Of a stretch of 64,000 nt of DNA, positions 12,706 to 27,700 are shown piece by piece; the stretch's first letter is position 1; every line of letters starts with the position of its first letter. Location: NCBI GenBank assembly GCA_026874595.1, contig CM049313.1, forward strand, positions 44,976,659 to 45,040,658, given 5' to 3'. Both the position numbers and the translations under genes were made by a program. The stretch comes from Sipunculus nudus (Eukaryota; Annelida; Sipuncula; Golfingiida; Sipunculidae). The notes beneath the pieces are model-generated. The model had not been told where the DNA came from. It worked only from the letters and a program-made list of their open reading frames with translations, and did no database searches.

Positions 12706-15700
12706 GTAAGTTGTGTCATTATTGAGTTTAATCAGGTTTGAATATTAATGCATGTCAATAAAAATAAAATCATATTTGCTTATATATAAAAGTGATTCAT
12801 TCGCTTAATTAATTTTACTCACTTCATGATATAGCAATGTATGCAATATTAGTTATGAAAGAGGAGAAATCTGGTTATGGGCTTGTCATAACATTTCTTA
12901 AATCTCTTTATTATATTTCTTTATAATACCAGGTTAATAAAGGTAACAGCCAGGTAATCACATCATCTCTTGTGATTTTCATCCTGCATATATATATTCA
13001 TAAAATCTACAACTTTACCTATGCTGACTTTGCTGTTATATGGAGATATGAGCTCAAACACCTATCACACCCTCAGCATGAATATTTTAAAATTTACCAT
13101 ACATATAAATATATGTCATTGCATAACATAATGTTATCTGTGTCAGTGTCTTAAATGCATGTCACCTTCCTGTATCTGAGCATATTTGAATTTGGCACAC
13201 CTGGTGAGGACATGCAGTCATAGGAGGCATTTCTCTCATCATTCATAAAGATGTCACAGGATAATATCTGATCCAGTTGAAATGTTGATCCTACAAGGAA
13301 AAATCTGATTGGACTTTCTACAAGGAAAAAACTTTAATCATATTTTCTACCAGTATAGGATTGGTGATTCTACAAGAAAAAAATTATCGTAGTCTCTACT
13401 CCAACACACAATGATTAACAAAGGTCAATTGGTTTTCACACTTGCAATGACTGTTGCAGACCCTCATCCATGCATTTTCTAGATCTTTTGACACTTTAGT
13501 GGTAATTGTTACCTTGCAAGGGTCTAAACATCAGGTGTTTTTAAGTTGTTTTTTTTTAATATAAAATTGGATAATTAATAATTTGACACAATTTTATTTT
13601 AACCCATATATTATTGATAATAATTTCATTATATCACTGTTATATAAGGTACAAATAACATATTTTTTAGCATTTATTTTTATATCAGTGCAGTAACTGA
13701 AGTTAAAAAAATACTTAATATAAATTTAAAATTGAATTTACATAAATTTTGATATAAAAGAGCAAGTTAATCACATGGTCTCTTTGTTGATCAGAGTTTG
13801 TCATAGAAGAGACTATGATCAGAGTGTGTCCTAGAAGAGATTATAATCAGAGTTTGTCCTATAAGAGACTATGATCAGAGATTGTCCATTTAGAGACTAT
13901 GATCAGAGTTTGTCCGTGTAGAGACTAAGATCAGAGTTTGTCCGTGTAGAGACTATGATCAGTTTGTCCTTGTAGAGACTGTGATCAGAGTTTGTCCATG
14001 TAGAGACCATGGTCAGAGTTTGTCCTTATAGAGACTATGATCAGAGTTTGTCCATGTTGAGACTATGATCAGAGTTTGTCTTAGTAGAGATTACAATCAG
14101 TGTTTGTCCTTGTAGGAACTATGGTCAGAGTTTGTCCATGTAGAGATTATGATCAGAGTTTATCCTAGTAGAGACGGTGATCGGAGTGTCCTAGTAGAGA
14201 CTATGATCAGATTTTGTCCTTGTAGAGACTATGAACAGAGTTTGTCCTAGTAGAGACTATGGTCAGAGTTTGTCCTAGTAGAGACTATGATCAGAGTAGT
14301 TTGTCCTAGTAGAGACCATGATCAGAGTTTGTCCTTGTAAAGACTATGATCAGAGTTTGTCCTTCTACAGACTATGGTCAGAGTTTGTCCTAGTAGAGAC
14401 TGATGATCAGAGTAGTTTGTCCTAGTAGAGACTAAGGTCAGAGTTTGTCCATGTAGAGACTGTGGTCAGAGTTTGTCCTAGTAGAGACTATGATCAGAGT
14501 TTGTCCTTGTAGAATTGCTGATTATTCTAGTAGTCTGATTCGAGTTTCTCGTAGTAGAAAGTCCATTTGGACTTTTTCCTAGATTCTAGTAGGATGAACA
14601 TTCTGCTGGATCGGAGTTTTTCCTGTGACAAGAAAAACATGCCTCACTACTATAGCATGCATGTCTCCAAAATATTGATGCATGGAAATACCTCACAGTT
14701 GTCAATCAGCACAGGAACATACCATTCACAAAATGCCTCATACATGAATATAATATACTGTCGTTTCCTTTTGTTTGTGAGGGTTTCAAATAAAAAAAGT
14801 CTTTGTGAATAAGAGACCCCACTGTCAAAATGAAAAAAAAAAAGATTAATTTTATTGATAATAAGGTATCTTGTATGTATCTCATAAATAAAAAATTCAT
14901 GTAAAAAATTATATTAGATCTTTCAAATTATTTACCAATCATAAACAAAAACTTCCCCCTTTTTGAAGAGCCTTCACTTGGGTACCCTCCAATTATTGAC
15001 ATTATGTGCACATAATATTTAATGAAATAAGTTGATGTAACAATTACATACACTCTGTATCTTATTGTACAGTACCAAATATGGTGAGTTAGTGAAAATC
15101 GAAACATGGACAAACATGTAGTAAAATGGTTAAATTTTAACCCTGTGAATCTGAAGCCTACACAGTATACCAGTAGGTGTTTAAAGTGGAGAAAGAGCAC
15201 AGTAAAATAATACATGCAATTAAGTGGAGGGTTAACATGACTCAGTTTATCAACACTCAATGTATATATGGTAAATTTTATTGTCCTAAAAATATTATTG
15301 CATCTGATTGGCTACCACAATAGTAATAGTCAGGAAATATATTTTACATTTACACTTACTGTTTGTATATAACTTATATGAGAGGACTATAAAAATGTTA
15401 CCTTTCAAGGTACAAGTAAGAATACTAAGGTACACCTTACCATAAAAACGTGTTTCGTACTCTGGGCTCTTGAGTTTGAACTTAAATAAACCTACTTATG
15501 TATATAACTTGTCCTGAGGGAAGTATCACTATCACTATCATATCATGAAATATTGTATTGTTTTAGCTGTAATCAACACTCATAGATACAGTTTGCACAC
15601 AGTTGTTGCCCTGTTGTATCAGATAAATAAACCTTAGCATTCAGTTGCGCCAGCATGCTTAATCAGTAAGAAAAAAAGGCATTTTTGCTGATGAGTTTTA

Positions 15701-18700
15701 TTTGTTTTGAGGCTGATGCCGTTGAAAAGCTTTCTGGATTGTGCTGTTGATTTTATTACAGTTACTTGTTTTGGCTCTGTTTGATTACTGCAGACACTTC
15801 TGACTCAGAACTTTGGCCTCCTGCAAAATATTCAAAATCATCTTTTTATTTTTAGAGGAAAATTGATATGTCTGGCCACATAGTTCATATTTTAAAGCAG
15901 ATAAATAATGATTATAAATTAATGATTTAATCTGTTGTGTCCCTGATTTATCATAAATTTAGATATCTAGACAAATCAGGCAAGAGAATTTACCTAAACT
16001 AAAATCAGGAAGCCTTGGTAACTACTTTTAGTTATAGATATACAGATTAATTCACTGTATTGATAAAACAGTTGCATATTTTTTTGCCAAATACAGAGTG
16101 CAAATGCACGTACAAATACTAAATTATACTCAGTTGCAAGTACAGATTTACACTTTTTTGGGTGAATTAAAATACTGATATCTGTGTAACTATGTGTATG
16201 ACCCCTATCTATTTTATATTGATTGTCAAAAGTATTGTGTTTTATAATGATTTACTGCAAATGTTTGTTGTACCTGGGAGGTCCCAAAATACCAAATTCT
16301 GCAGTAATTACTGACAATCTGTACAATTTCATTCTGTCCAGTGAATATATACTGTTAAAGCATGTGCATTAGTTTCAGTAGAGGAACTAGGTCACTGACC
16401 TATCTAACAAAAATGAGAGGCCTAAGAACACGTTAACATTAGTAATTTCTGTAGTGTCAGGTTAATAAAGTATGTTTCTTTGTAGACAGTGGGAACAATT
16501 GCCAATTTTATCGACAGAGCTGAAATTCCCACATGTGTACATACTTACATAGTAGGCATGTGCTTTCAGCCTTTGTGTGCACTGCGAGATATTAATGTTA
16601 ATTTAGCATGCCCTGTCCGCATGTTTTACAAAAAAAAACCCCTTAAAATTGATAACCTTAACAACTGTTATTTAAGTAACACAAGTAAATAATCTTCTGA
16701 ATTTCTTACCAATTTCCTCAATAGGTAATATAATCTCAAAGTTTGTGAAATATATAACTCTTAACCTCCACACTATGTATGATTTCTCCATGTGTCACAG
16801 GTGTCTGTTGTGTCAGTAGATTAAAATCATTAACAGTCTCTTGACATTAATTAATATCATGAATATAATTTTTATGAATACATTACTTTTATGTTGAATA
16901 AAATATTTCTCTCATTCATTTCTCTCTTAAATAAAGGGAATATTTTTTCACTTGGAAAGTATATGTGTAAAAAAGTAATTTGCATGAAAGCCTATGAGGT
17001 GAACCTAATAAGAAACAGGCACTAAAGTAAAGCACCTACAGTTCAGGGCATGTATTAAAATTACTTTAACTCCTGAGAATCTCTTTTCAACCCCCATTCA
17101 TTGTATTTTTGGGCATGAGTGATAAACTAAAGCAAGTGCAAGTCTAAAATATTATATTTTGGCTTTTATATATTATTGAAAGTCTATGAAGTAGAATACT
17201 AATTTATGCTGCAGACTTCATCCAAAGTTTATAAAAGTCATGAAATTTTATTAAATTTAAGCACTGAATAAAGTTCTGTAAGTTTATGTTAAAAGAAGTC
17301 ATATAATTTGATTTTTTTTTTGACAGTTTGGAAATTATTTAAATAATTTTTAATTATTACATTATAAATCAACAACGATAAATGTACTCATGTTATTCCA
17401 GATAGCATGTGATGTATTCAGCAGGACAACACAACTTTGGGACAAAACCCTGAAAAAAAGATACTGGTGTCCTTATAAAGTTTATGAACTGAGTAGGAAC
17501 ATTTAAGAGCTTTTTTTATAAAGTTTATGAACTGAGTAGAGTTTCCCTGGGGCTAGGGTTATCAGTATAATTGTACTTTTGCTTATTTATATTTTTCACA
17601 GGAGCCACTGATTGTCCTAATAATGCTCGTAACATCTTTGATAACAAAACTTGCTGCCACGAGGAGTGTTTAGGGGGGTGTACGGGACCGGGCTCCGAGC
17701 ATTGTCTTGCCTGTAAAAACGTTCTCAAGGACAACAGATGTCTCAAGCGCTGTGATCCACATACATACAAGGTCAGTCATATTTACTCATTTACTTACCA
17801 TAACTGATCAAATGAGCATCCCTTCGGCTTTATAACTTTCGAATATTTTGTGTTTCCAACCCCTTAAAAGGCCCCCCCCCCCTTTCCCTTTTTAGCCAAA
17901 TTTTGTCAAATCACTGACTAGAATGACTGTCCATCACAGTAATGTTATGCAAGATCTGTCACCCATTCAGATATGTTCAAATCTTCTGTTGGTCTTCATT
18001 TGTACAAGAAAACAATTAACATGACTGGTATGATCATTTCTGACTGAAAAGAACGACGGCTTTGGATTGATTGAAATGAACAATGCATAGGGCAGGGATG
18101 CTTATATGGTTGAATACAGTATTTTGTTTACAATTGTTCTGAAATTTTTAGAAAACCTGTGAGCTTATGCGATGGTGCAGTGTCGTCCGTCGTGCGTCGT
18201 CTACAGTCAACCATAGCTAAATCAAAAACGGCAGGAGCTAGCATATCCAAATTTTTTGCAAATAATCAGTCATCTGAAAAACTCTATCGGGTTTTGTTTA
18301 TTTTTTTTTTAACTGCATTTCCTGAGATTTTATAGGGAAAAAGCTAAAAAAAAGCTTTAAAAATCTTCTTCTCCGAAACTGTTCAGCCAAATTGTCCATA
18401 CGCTCTTTACACAGGCCCACTGCCTATATGGTAAGCGCTGTTTGTTATGACCTCGTATCCTGAATTGCTACACCAGAGGGGAGCACTGTATTTTTGTCCA
18501 ATCAGATGAGACCTTGTGCTGGAAGACACGGCCAAGTGAGGAATACACGGAGCCAATCATGTTCATTTCATGACATTTTGAGTGACAGCTCATCGTCCCT
18601 ATAACCGTCTGAACAGGCCACAGGCTCGGAGAGAATTGCCGCAGACGTGGTTTGCTTAGGGCCTTGGGCACATAGGATCCCCGGCCAGTGAGCTGTAATT

Positions 18701-21700
18701 CAAACGAAACGTAACAACAAAGGCTGCGTGCACACCTCGCTGGCTGGTTTCAGTTCTGCAGACAACAGATACATGGCTACGCTAACACTAATACTGTCAG
18801 AATCGAATCGGTCGATGATGCGAGAATGCAGAGGGAGCAATTAAAATTCGACCGTAAACTGTCTTCAAACTTCACTTGAAGCGCAGCTATGGGCGGAGCC
18901 AGGATGCATGTCGAGTGTTCGTTTATTGGCATCTGGTTGGCTGCCTGTCACATCATACGGACGTGTTTTTCAGCGGACAACGAACCACCATCTGGTGTCT
19001 AAATATATCATAAACAGTCAAAGCTGGCAGCATGAAAATCAGTTGCTTCTTTAGAAGCGTAAGATTTTCGCTGCCTCGGGAGTGTAAATTGTCCAGTATT
19101 TCACACAAATGATCCCAGGAACAATCTGTCTCGTGTTTGTTCGAATGGTTCCAGTTTGGAGTTTTATGGCCAAGTTACAGGAGGTTGAACTTAGTCATCT
19201 GTCCAGAAAAAAACACTAAAAGTAAAATCTCAGAAATGGCTAGAGCTATCATCACCAAATTTTATGCCAATGTTTGTCACATATGTCATATCTGAAATTG
19301 AGGTACCTACATTGATCTGTTGTTTAAAAGCGAAAATGTAATTTTAGACTCCTCTAGCTTATACACTATTTTATGAAACTGTTAAGCTGATTGGTTTAAA
19401 CTTTACCAGAATTATTGTATGGAAGTGTTCTGCCAGTTTTATAAGAATAGGCTTGGTAAATGCAGCTTTAAAAAAGCAGTATAGCCTATTGAAAAAGGCT
19501 TTCTGTGTTTGAAAACAGACTTGTCAACAAGTCTAGTGTCAGTAGCCAAGTTAAAAAGGTCACTCAGTACAACCAGATGGGGTCCAGACATCACCATGGC
19601 AACTGACCTGGCTCTCTCTGGTGTCTAGACAATGTGTCTGGAGGTCTAGACACAGCGTTTAGACGTCTAGACACATTGTCCAGATGCAGAATGCCCAGAT
19701 TAGAAATTATTGGAACTATATCTTTCAACTGTTTGAAAAAACTTGGTTTGCATTTTTAGCTCAGCTGACTATAAGTCATCTGAGCTATAGTCGTGGTCCA
19801 TTGTTCGTCTGTCCGTCCGTCCGTCTGTCCGGATGTCCGTCCGTAAGACTGGCACGTTTCTACACCGTTGGACCTACGAATCTGAAATTTGGCATAAAGT
19901 TAGATGTCCCCAATATCTCCTACCATTCCGAAAATTGGGTCAATAGGACTTTGTTCCTTCGAGATATTAAGGAAAAACCTCAATTTTTTATTAGAAATCT
20001 ATTTTTACACTTCAGGACTGCCTAATATCAAAACCACTCATCTGGTTTTCTTCATATTTACCATAAATATTCCTCTATATAGTTCCTTTGTACATGCCAG
20101 ATATTAAGTCAGTATTATATAATTTAAAAAAGTTATGGGCCCAAACATAATGGACTTTGTAAAAAAATCAGGAATATATTTGGTCACTTAAGACCAAAAG
20201 TGTTAAAGGTAGGGACTTTTTTCCAGTAATACAACTAATTAATCAAAATTTAATTGTATACCAAAAATTAGATCAAAATCTGTTAAATTTTTTAAATATT
20301 GGCAAAAACATAAAATTGGTACTTTAAATTTTGCCCAACTTTGGCCACGGCACGTTTTTTTCCTGTAAGTACTGTGGATTTATTTTTCACAGCGTGTATA
20401 CATAAGGATTTAATCTGTTAAAATCTGAAATTTGAAAATAAATACTGCAAAATTAGGTTAGTTATTGAATTTTTTTGGAGGCTCTTGTTGTATTCCCTTA
20501 CATTGTCAAGCAGTCCACTTTGATGACTGTAGGTCATTCAGTGCACATCTCTATGCTCCCCAGGCTGTTGGCATAATTTTAGATGTCCCCAAAATCTCCT
20601 ACCATACCGAAAATTGGGTCATTAGGACTTCGTTCCTTCGAGATATTAAGGAAAAAAAACTCTGTTTTCCATAAAAAAAAGCCATTGATACACTTCAAGG
20701 CTGCCTAATATCAAAACCACTGATCTGTTTTTGATCGTATTTAGTATTCACATTCTTTCATACATTTTCTATGAACATACCAAAAATTAGGTCAGTATTG
20801 GGTACTATTTTGAAGTTATGGGCCAAAACATAATGCAATTTTTTTAAAAATCAGGAAATATATTTACTCACCTAACATGAGAATTGCTGAACCTAGAGAC
20901 TTTTTTTCAGGAATATAACTTTATTTAATCAAGATTCAATTGTTTACCCAAAATTAGATCTGAATTTTGCAAATTTTTCAAGTTATTAGCATAAATAAAA
21001 AATCAATACCTTAAATTTTGTCCAACTTTGGCACTGTTGATTTAATTTTCACAGCATATATACATAAGGATTTAATCTTTTAAAATCTGAAATTTCAAAG
21101 AAATTGATTGGAAAGAATAGCTTTTATTCATGTTTTCATACATCATGTCAAGTGTTGTTTACATCTAGCCCACCTAGTAGTACAGCCTTCACTTGCATTA
21201 TGTAACCCACCCCAGGCAGCTTGCCTTGGGTCAGCCTGGCCACTACCAGCAGGCTTCCCCTCTGCCCTGCACTCCCCCCCCCCCCCCAGATGGTGCATAA
21301 ACTAGATGAATGTTATTATTTTATGTATTTGATTCATTCTTATTCTGGGCTATGCTACATTTTAGATTTTGTATTGTACCACCAGGGTTACAATGATTTA
21401 AGTGTACAATTAATTGTGTCCACAAAGTGGTGTATTGTTATGAAAGTGTGGATGTTCATCAGATAAGTAATTCCTTACTTCAGAAGAGTAAAAACTTCAC
21501 CAGGTGTGAAATTGACTATTAATTCCAGTAATAAATTAAAACTGGGATAGTAATTAGCACAATGATATTGTTTGTCCCTCATTCAACCAACAGTGTGTAT
21601 ACTTTATTTGAAAAGATGTTTTATTTTATCAAATTTATCGTAATGTCTACATCAGTTCGTATCCTTCATTAGTTCGCACACTATAAATTTCCTGAATCAT

Positions 21701-24700
21701 ATTTTTCTATATTACATATATGAATTCGTACACCAACATACTGTGCCGATATTAGCTATTGCCGGTGACCACCGGCGGTCCGTATGAACAGTAATTGTAG
21801 CTATGATTAAAACGGCTTTGCATGCGGAGATGAATCAAATGTCTACGCTGTTCACCTGATAACAACACATCTTTATGTCTTAGTGCGAGGAAGTAACATG
21901 ATAATTTATCGGAACAATTTTATCAGATTTGCGACTTCATGTATGTGAATAGGAAAAACTGTCGCTTAACTGATACTGATGGGCCATCTTTGCTTCAGAC
22001 TTGTTACAGCATGAATGTGATTTGAACAATAGAACTCGAGGTAAAAAATGTGTCTTAATCGATAATATTTTGTTTACTTAATAATAAAATAAGAAGGATT
22101 TGTAAGTGGGACAAAAATCACATTAGCTGATGATCATATACTAGTAATCCACTTGGGACAAACCTCGCACGGACCGCTGATCACAGGCATGACCTGGTGC
22201 TACAAGACATCAAAGGTTAAATGGAGATCGTCAGAGTGCTTTGAACCGCAGCTACAAAGGATATACCGCTGTCTTCAAGGGTTTTAGTTTGATAAATCCC
22301 GGTTATGTCCGTGAAATAATATATTTTTTTCCCCGTTGTATAAATCTTATTAGAATCTCCCAAATAAAAACTTCCGTGTAATTTGTTGGTTACTGTGGCC
22401 ATTTGGTTAAAAGGCGTTAAAGAACTGCTTTAGTGTAAACTAAGTGCTCCTGGTTCAAACCTACCAATTTTTTTCCACCTTTATGTTACTCCCCCGTCCC
22501 AGTTTAAAAAGATGATAAACATATATTTTTTTTCATTTATTTCTTTCCACTGAAATTACCAAACGGGTAAAATAAACAATTTATTGAAATATATAAATAT
22601 AAATATAATCTGCTGAGATTACATATTCACGGCTGTAATAAGTTCACTTGCCGCCAGGTGGCACCCCGAATAAATTTCATTACCGCCCTAAGAAAATCAC
22701 CATTACCATTTTATTAGGGTGTATTCTGCAATCCATACAAATAATGTTTGTAAATGAATTAAATGTTGCCATGAAGTATTACAAAACAATAGCCCATTTT
22801 CTTACCACTATAGATGCTACGCACCGCTGTAGGCCGTGAGAGACCCCTGGCTGATGATGTTTTCCTTTCATGTCCAAACTGTGAAACACTTCGTTGCTTG
22901 TTTGTTTACCAATAATTTATTTGATGTGTAATATTAAGGTGATCAGTGACTCCTGTCAATTTTGTTTGCACCACAGCCGTGATCAAATAAATTTGTTAAC
23001 ATACTAATGATGTACAAATTTAACAGTTTGCGGTAATGAATTACTGAAGTTCTATTGCCGGTAGCTGGATTTTTGACGATCTTTATAATCTTATCTGCCG
23101 GTCTGTGGGTTACGAATGTTAAGTCTGTTATTGCCGGCAGTACAGGCCGTCCCAGTTACCCCCGACCGGCGCGGCTAAAACCCTGTGTATTATATATATA
23201 TATATATATAAAACACCGGTTTATAAAATGCCAGTTACGGGATAAACTGGATATCTTTTTCGTCACCAGCAGCGCTCACATATATTCCCGAACAAGTGTT
23301 AAATAATAATTAACATGGGAGTTGCCGTACATCATCTATTATCGCCCATCGCCGGTTCTCAGGTGTCAAACGATCTTCTCTCCTGCAATATTCTAATTTT
23401 TCATATTTTACATATAATAATTCACACACTGAGAAAAATAATTATTTTTTCCTGTACGAATTCAAGTAGACATAACGGTACTTTTATTTTATTTTGGTGA
23501 ATAAAATTAAGCATGTACTGAAAACTCCAATGTGCAAAACTTTTTAATAGTGATTCAAGGAATATTCTTGTAGATGCCATGTTGTGGCATTATTTTCTTT
23601 TAAATTTAGTTTAAACATTTATGATTTAAAAATAATAAAATATATGTGTATGCATAATATGACCCAATATGAGCTACACTCTGGATATATGATGATTGCA
23701 ACTTTTGCAACAATTCTAATATTTTAACTTATAGTTTCAGTTTTTTACTCTGTATATATAAAGATTGCAACTTTTGCAACAATTCTAATATTTTAGCTTA
23801 TATTTTCAGGTTTTTTTATTAAAAATTTATAAAGCCTGTGAATAAAAAAATGATTCAGATAAAAACTTCTTAATGAAAAAAGTTGATATGCTTAAAAAAA
23901 ATAGGATTATATATAAACTTAAATGCATTATTCCCTTAAAAGTGAAATATAGGTATTAGTCCATTCTGTCCACTTGCCTGTCCATCTGTAAATTTTCATA
24001 TGCATCACAGTATCTCAAAATTTTACTGTTTTTCTTCATGACAGTCTTGTCAGAGTATTAGTTTGCAATCATATATTTAGAACTTTACTATAACGAAGTA
24101 GGAGGGCCCCTATCCTCTTAGCTTTTCATATTCTTATATAAATGAAAAACATTACAATAGAATATTTCTACATCCACCTTCGTGCTGCCCTCACTTTTCC
24201 CTTCTCCGAACCCCATCCCAAAGTCAGCCTCAGTAAGCAAGAACAAGATGAATCAGATATATTTATACTTTAATATTTTGTATAACTATTTGTCCATAGG
24301 TACCTATGTACATGCCAGAAATTATGTCAATATTGTGTAATATGTAGACATAGTGGGCATCACAATAATGTACCTTGTCAAGACTAAAGAGATGTTGTGT
24401 CATACAGTCACAAATTCATAAATCACTTCATCAGCATAGTTAATCATAACATCATATCTATCAAATTGAAAGCTTGCAGACTACCATACACTTTAGATCC
24501 TTCAACAAATAGCCTTATCATCATTCTACTACTGCTTATTACTGCTGTCATTGCATTCATATTTGCTCAAATATATCACAATTTTCAACCCCTCCTAATT
24601 AAATAAAAAATAAACAACTATATTTGACTCTATTAATCCATCAGTCAGGTAATTTCATTTATCATTTACTCACATATTACATTACATTCCTTTATAATAG

Positions 24701-27700
24701 CCCAACATGTCCATGATATTCATAAGCTTTATCGACTCGATATAGTATCACAGTGGAGAAACATTTATAGTACAATCACGATCAGCTGAGCGCCGTGACC
24801 CATGGGTCCCTTGTTTTTACAATATATCATTTATAACTAAATTGAATAAACAACCAGAACATTTAACTGACATTTTGCAAACACACACTTGTGTCTTGCA
24901 CATAAACACTGCACCATGCACCGGTATAGGCCTACATGTAACATATCAACTTTATATACTTATAATATTATTAAGTCTGTTAAATACACAAAATAAATCC
25001 ACAAAATATCTGACAGCTATATCTTTATATATTTTTACATATTTTTTAATCGTTTTCACGGCATGCTTGCGCATTTCGATTTTAGTACGCGAATATACAC
25101 AACTTACAAACAATGGATAACAGGGATTGCTTTTAAAATTGACGATAGAATCTTAATTAACTATCCAAATTCCGTTAAAATAGTAATTAATTCTTCATTC
25201 TAAGATAAAGTTGATGTTGCCCATGTGATAATACGCTCATAATAGCTTGATTTTAACGCTGTGTGCAAAGAACCTCGTCAAAGATCTTCTCTTGTCGGCC
25301 ACTATGTGCAATATGCTTTCTTGTCAACTGGCATCCAATCAGGTTGCCTGATTCATTTGCAGTGGCATTGAGCAAAAACTGAACAATAAACATTGCCTTA
25401 ATTTGGAGAAAATACGGATAAAGTAATCGCAAGTTGGCAACACGAAGGCTGTGGGTTTCTTACTTCAGTTCAAGGACCATCGTCCTTTCTTTGAAGTACG
25501 TACCAAAATCAAAGGACTTCTTAAAACTGCGGTCAGCCCTGACCTGGTTAAATGTATTGCATATTATGCAAATGTAAATTATCAAGCATTATATTAAGAA
25601 GATAAGGATACCCATCTATTAGTCATTCACATCATTTTAAAGGACTTGCACACCTTTCTTTCACACGGGACTATATTAACGTGGAGATTTTATCTTTCAC
25701 AGCTGACATGTCTTGTATTAAAAATTGCTGTGCATTTATCACATAATATGTGCAATTAATTTACATAATGTTCACCTATTATACATGTATATTTGGAATA
25801 AAAACGACTTGTAATATAACCATTCTTTGTTCCGGATTCGTTACGGTGATTGTATATTATTGACTTGTCACTCAAATTGTCATCATCCCCACTCAGGTTC
25901 GGCTCAAACATGTACGGCTATACATTTTCGCTCCCCGGCATACTTGTATCTTTACCTGAATGATCACTAAAGTTGTCTTAGCTTGAAGAGTCAAAATCGA
26001 CTGTTGAATCCATGATGGCCGGACTCGAAACTTTCAGAAAGGACATCGTTACAAAAACCTGGGCCAATGTATATACACAGGGTGACTGCCGTAGTAAGCT
26101 TGCAGTTCCTGAGCTGACGTCACAGCCTGTGCCTGCACTAACCCGAGCGGCTCTGTAGCACTGACCCTGTGGCAAGTAGCAACTTATTTGCCTAATTGCT
26201 CATTAATCAAGCTCAGTCAGCACAGGTCACCAGCGGTATGTCACTTTAATAGGGGTAAGATGCACTCTACACAAATGGGGTATATTTTGCTGGTCATGTC
26301 CCTTAACCCTTAATTTTACAGTATATAATTTGTATCTAGAATACAACTTAATCATATGGATTTGCTTTAAGCTGTCTCGGGTTCATAGTTGTGGCGTCCT
26401 TAATGCAGGACGTTAATATTTTAAGCAGAACAATCTATCGTAATACCAAGTGCTCACTTGTGTCTAGTAGTAATTCTGACTCCTGCAGTTACAAGCTCCT
26501 CTTATTGACAAGTACAGATATTGAAGTGGCAGCAGAAACTGTGCTTTGGTGTGGCATATATTGAATCAGAGATATTTTTATCAGTTATAACAAGCAATCA
26601 CCACATGTATGCAGGTTGTCTTTAAGACCATAATTGATTAAGCTGTGTTCAGTAGTGGTATGCCAATTGATCAATTATATCAATGGCTGGTCGTTTTCTT
26701 TCACAATTAAATTAATTGGTTGCATTTTTGCATAATTGATCACTAACTATTATTAATTATATATGCACCAAAGAAGTCATATTATCCAGAAATATATATA
26801 TATATATTTATATATATATATATAAATATATATTAATTTAAATATATATGAAAGATGGGCCTAGATACAGGAACAGCATAAAACTTATTATGCACACTAA
26901 ATAAGTTCCAAAAACCAAGATTTTCCAGGGTATTTGCTTGGTCAGTATTCTAGGTGTATATCTGTATTGTAGATATCATGGTACTTAATAGAAGGTAAAT
27001 TATATAATTGGTTAATAATTGATCATCAGTCATTTTTTTTGCTCAGCTGACTGAAAGTCAACTGAGGTAGTATAATCAACGGTGCTTTGTATGTCATCTG
27101 TCCATCTGTCAGGCTACAAGCTTAAGGGATAAGTCCATGAAACTGCATTATTGAGGTTCTTAACATATCTCCTTTGAAACCTGAAATGGAGGCTCCGTGA
27201 CCTATATGACCTCATAACTTTTAAAAGTTCTGCATATTTTTCCCTCAGATTCAGTACACCTATTGTTTCAGCCAAGTTATTAGCTAAATTCTAAAATAGG
27301 TAACCTTAAATGTCAAGGTCAAATAAGTGAAATTTAGGATATTTGTGAACCCTGTTAGTGTATGTCTTTCAGTGCTTGCCAAACTTTTAATGCCACACCT
27401 TCCATCTGTCAGGGACTATCTGATAAAAGTGAAAAGAAACCTATAGACTTTGAATTTACAAGGTCAAAGGCCAAGGTCACATGTCCCTTTCTTTAGAAAA
27501 ATTTCTTTATTTATTGAATGTCAAACTTCTCATCCAAAACCTTCCATCTTTCACAAAATGGTTACCTACCAGTTAGGGGATAACAATTTTCATTTTAAGG
27601 TTGGAGGTCAAGATAATAGGACTTTCTTCTTTGACAAGCTTTCTTTTCATCCCAAATTTTCCAAGCCAACCTTTTTATCCCAAATCTTCCAGCATTCACA

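Larger units (their letters stand above)
19756..24818 (+). mobile_element. Family F1 element, copy 2 (long, probably with internal insertions)
   Basis: The 5' end is TTAGCTCAGCTGACTATAAG plus GTCCGTCCGTCCGTCTGTCC; the 3' end is ATCAGCTGAGCGCCGTGACC, then CATGGGTCCCTTGTTTTT. Two tandem core units (about 19850 to 20460 and 20565 to 21100) match the single unit in the copies at 28537 and 43803. A poly-C tract lies at about 21276 to 21288. The part from about 21500 to 24700 has no counterpart in the 1.9 kb copies and may be later insertion. Treating the two ends as one element is inference. Confidence 0.5.
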
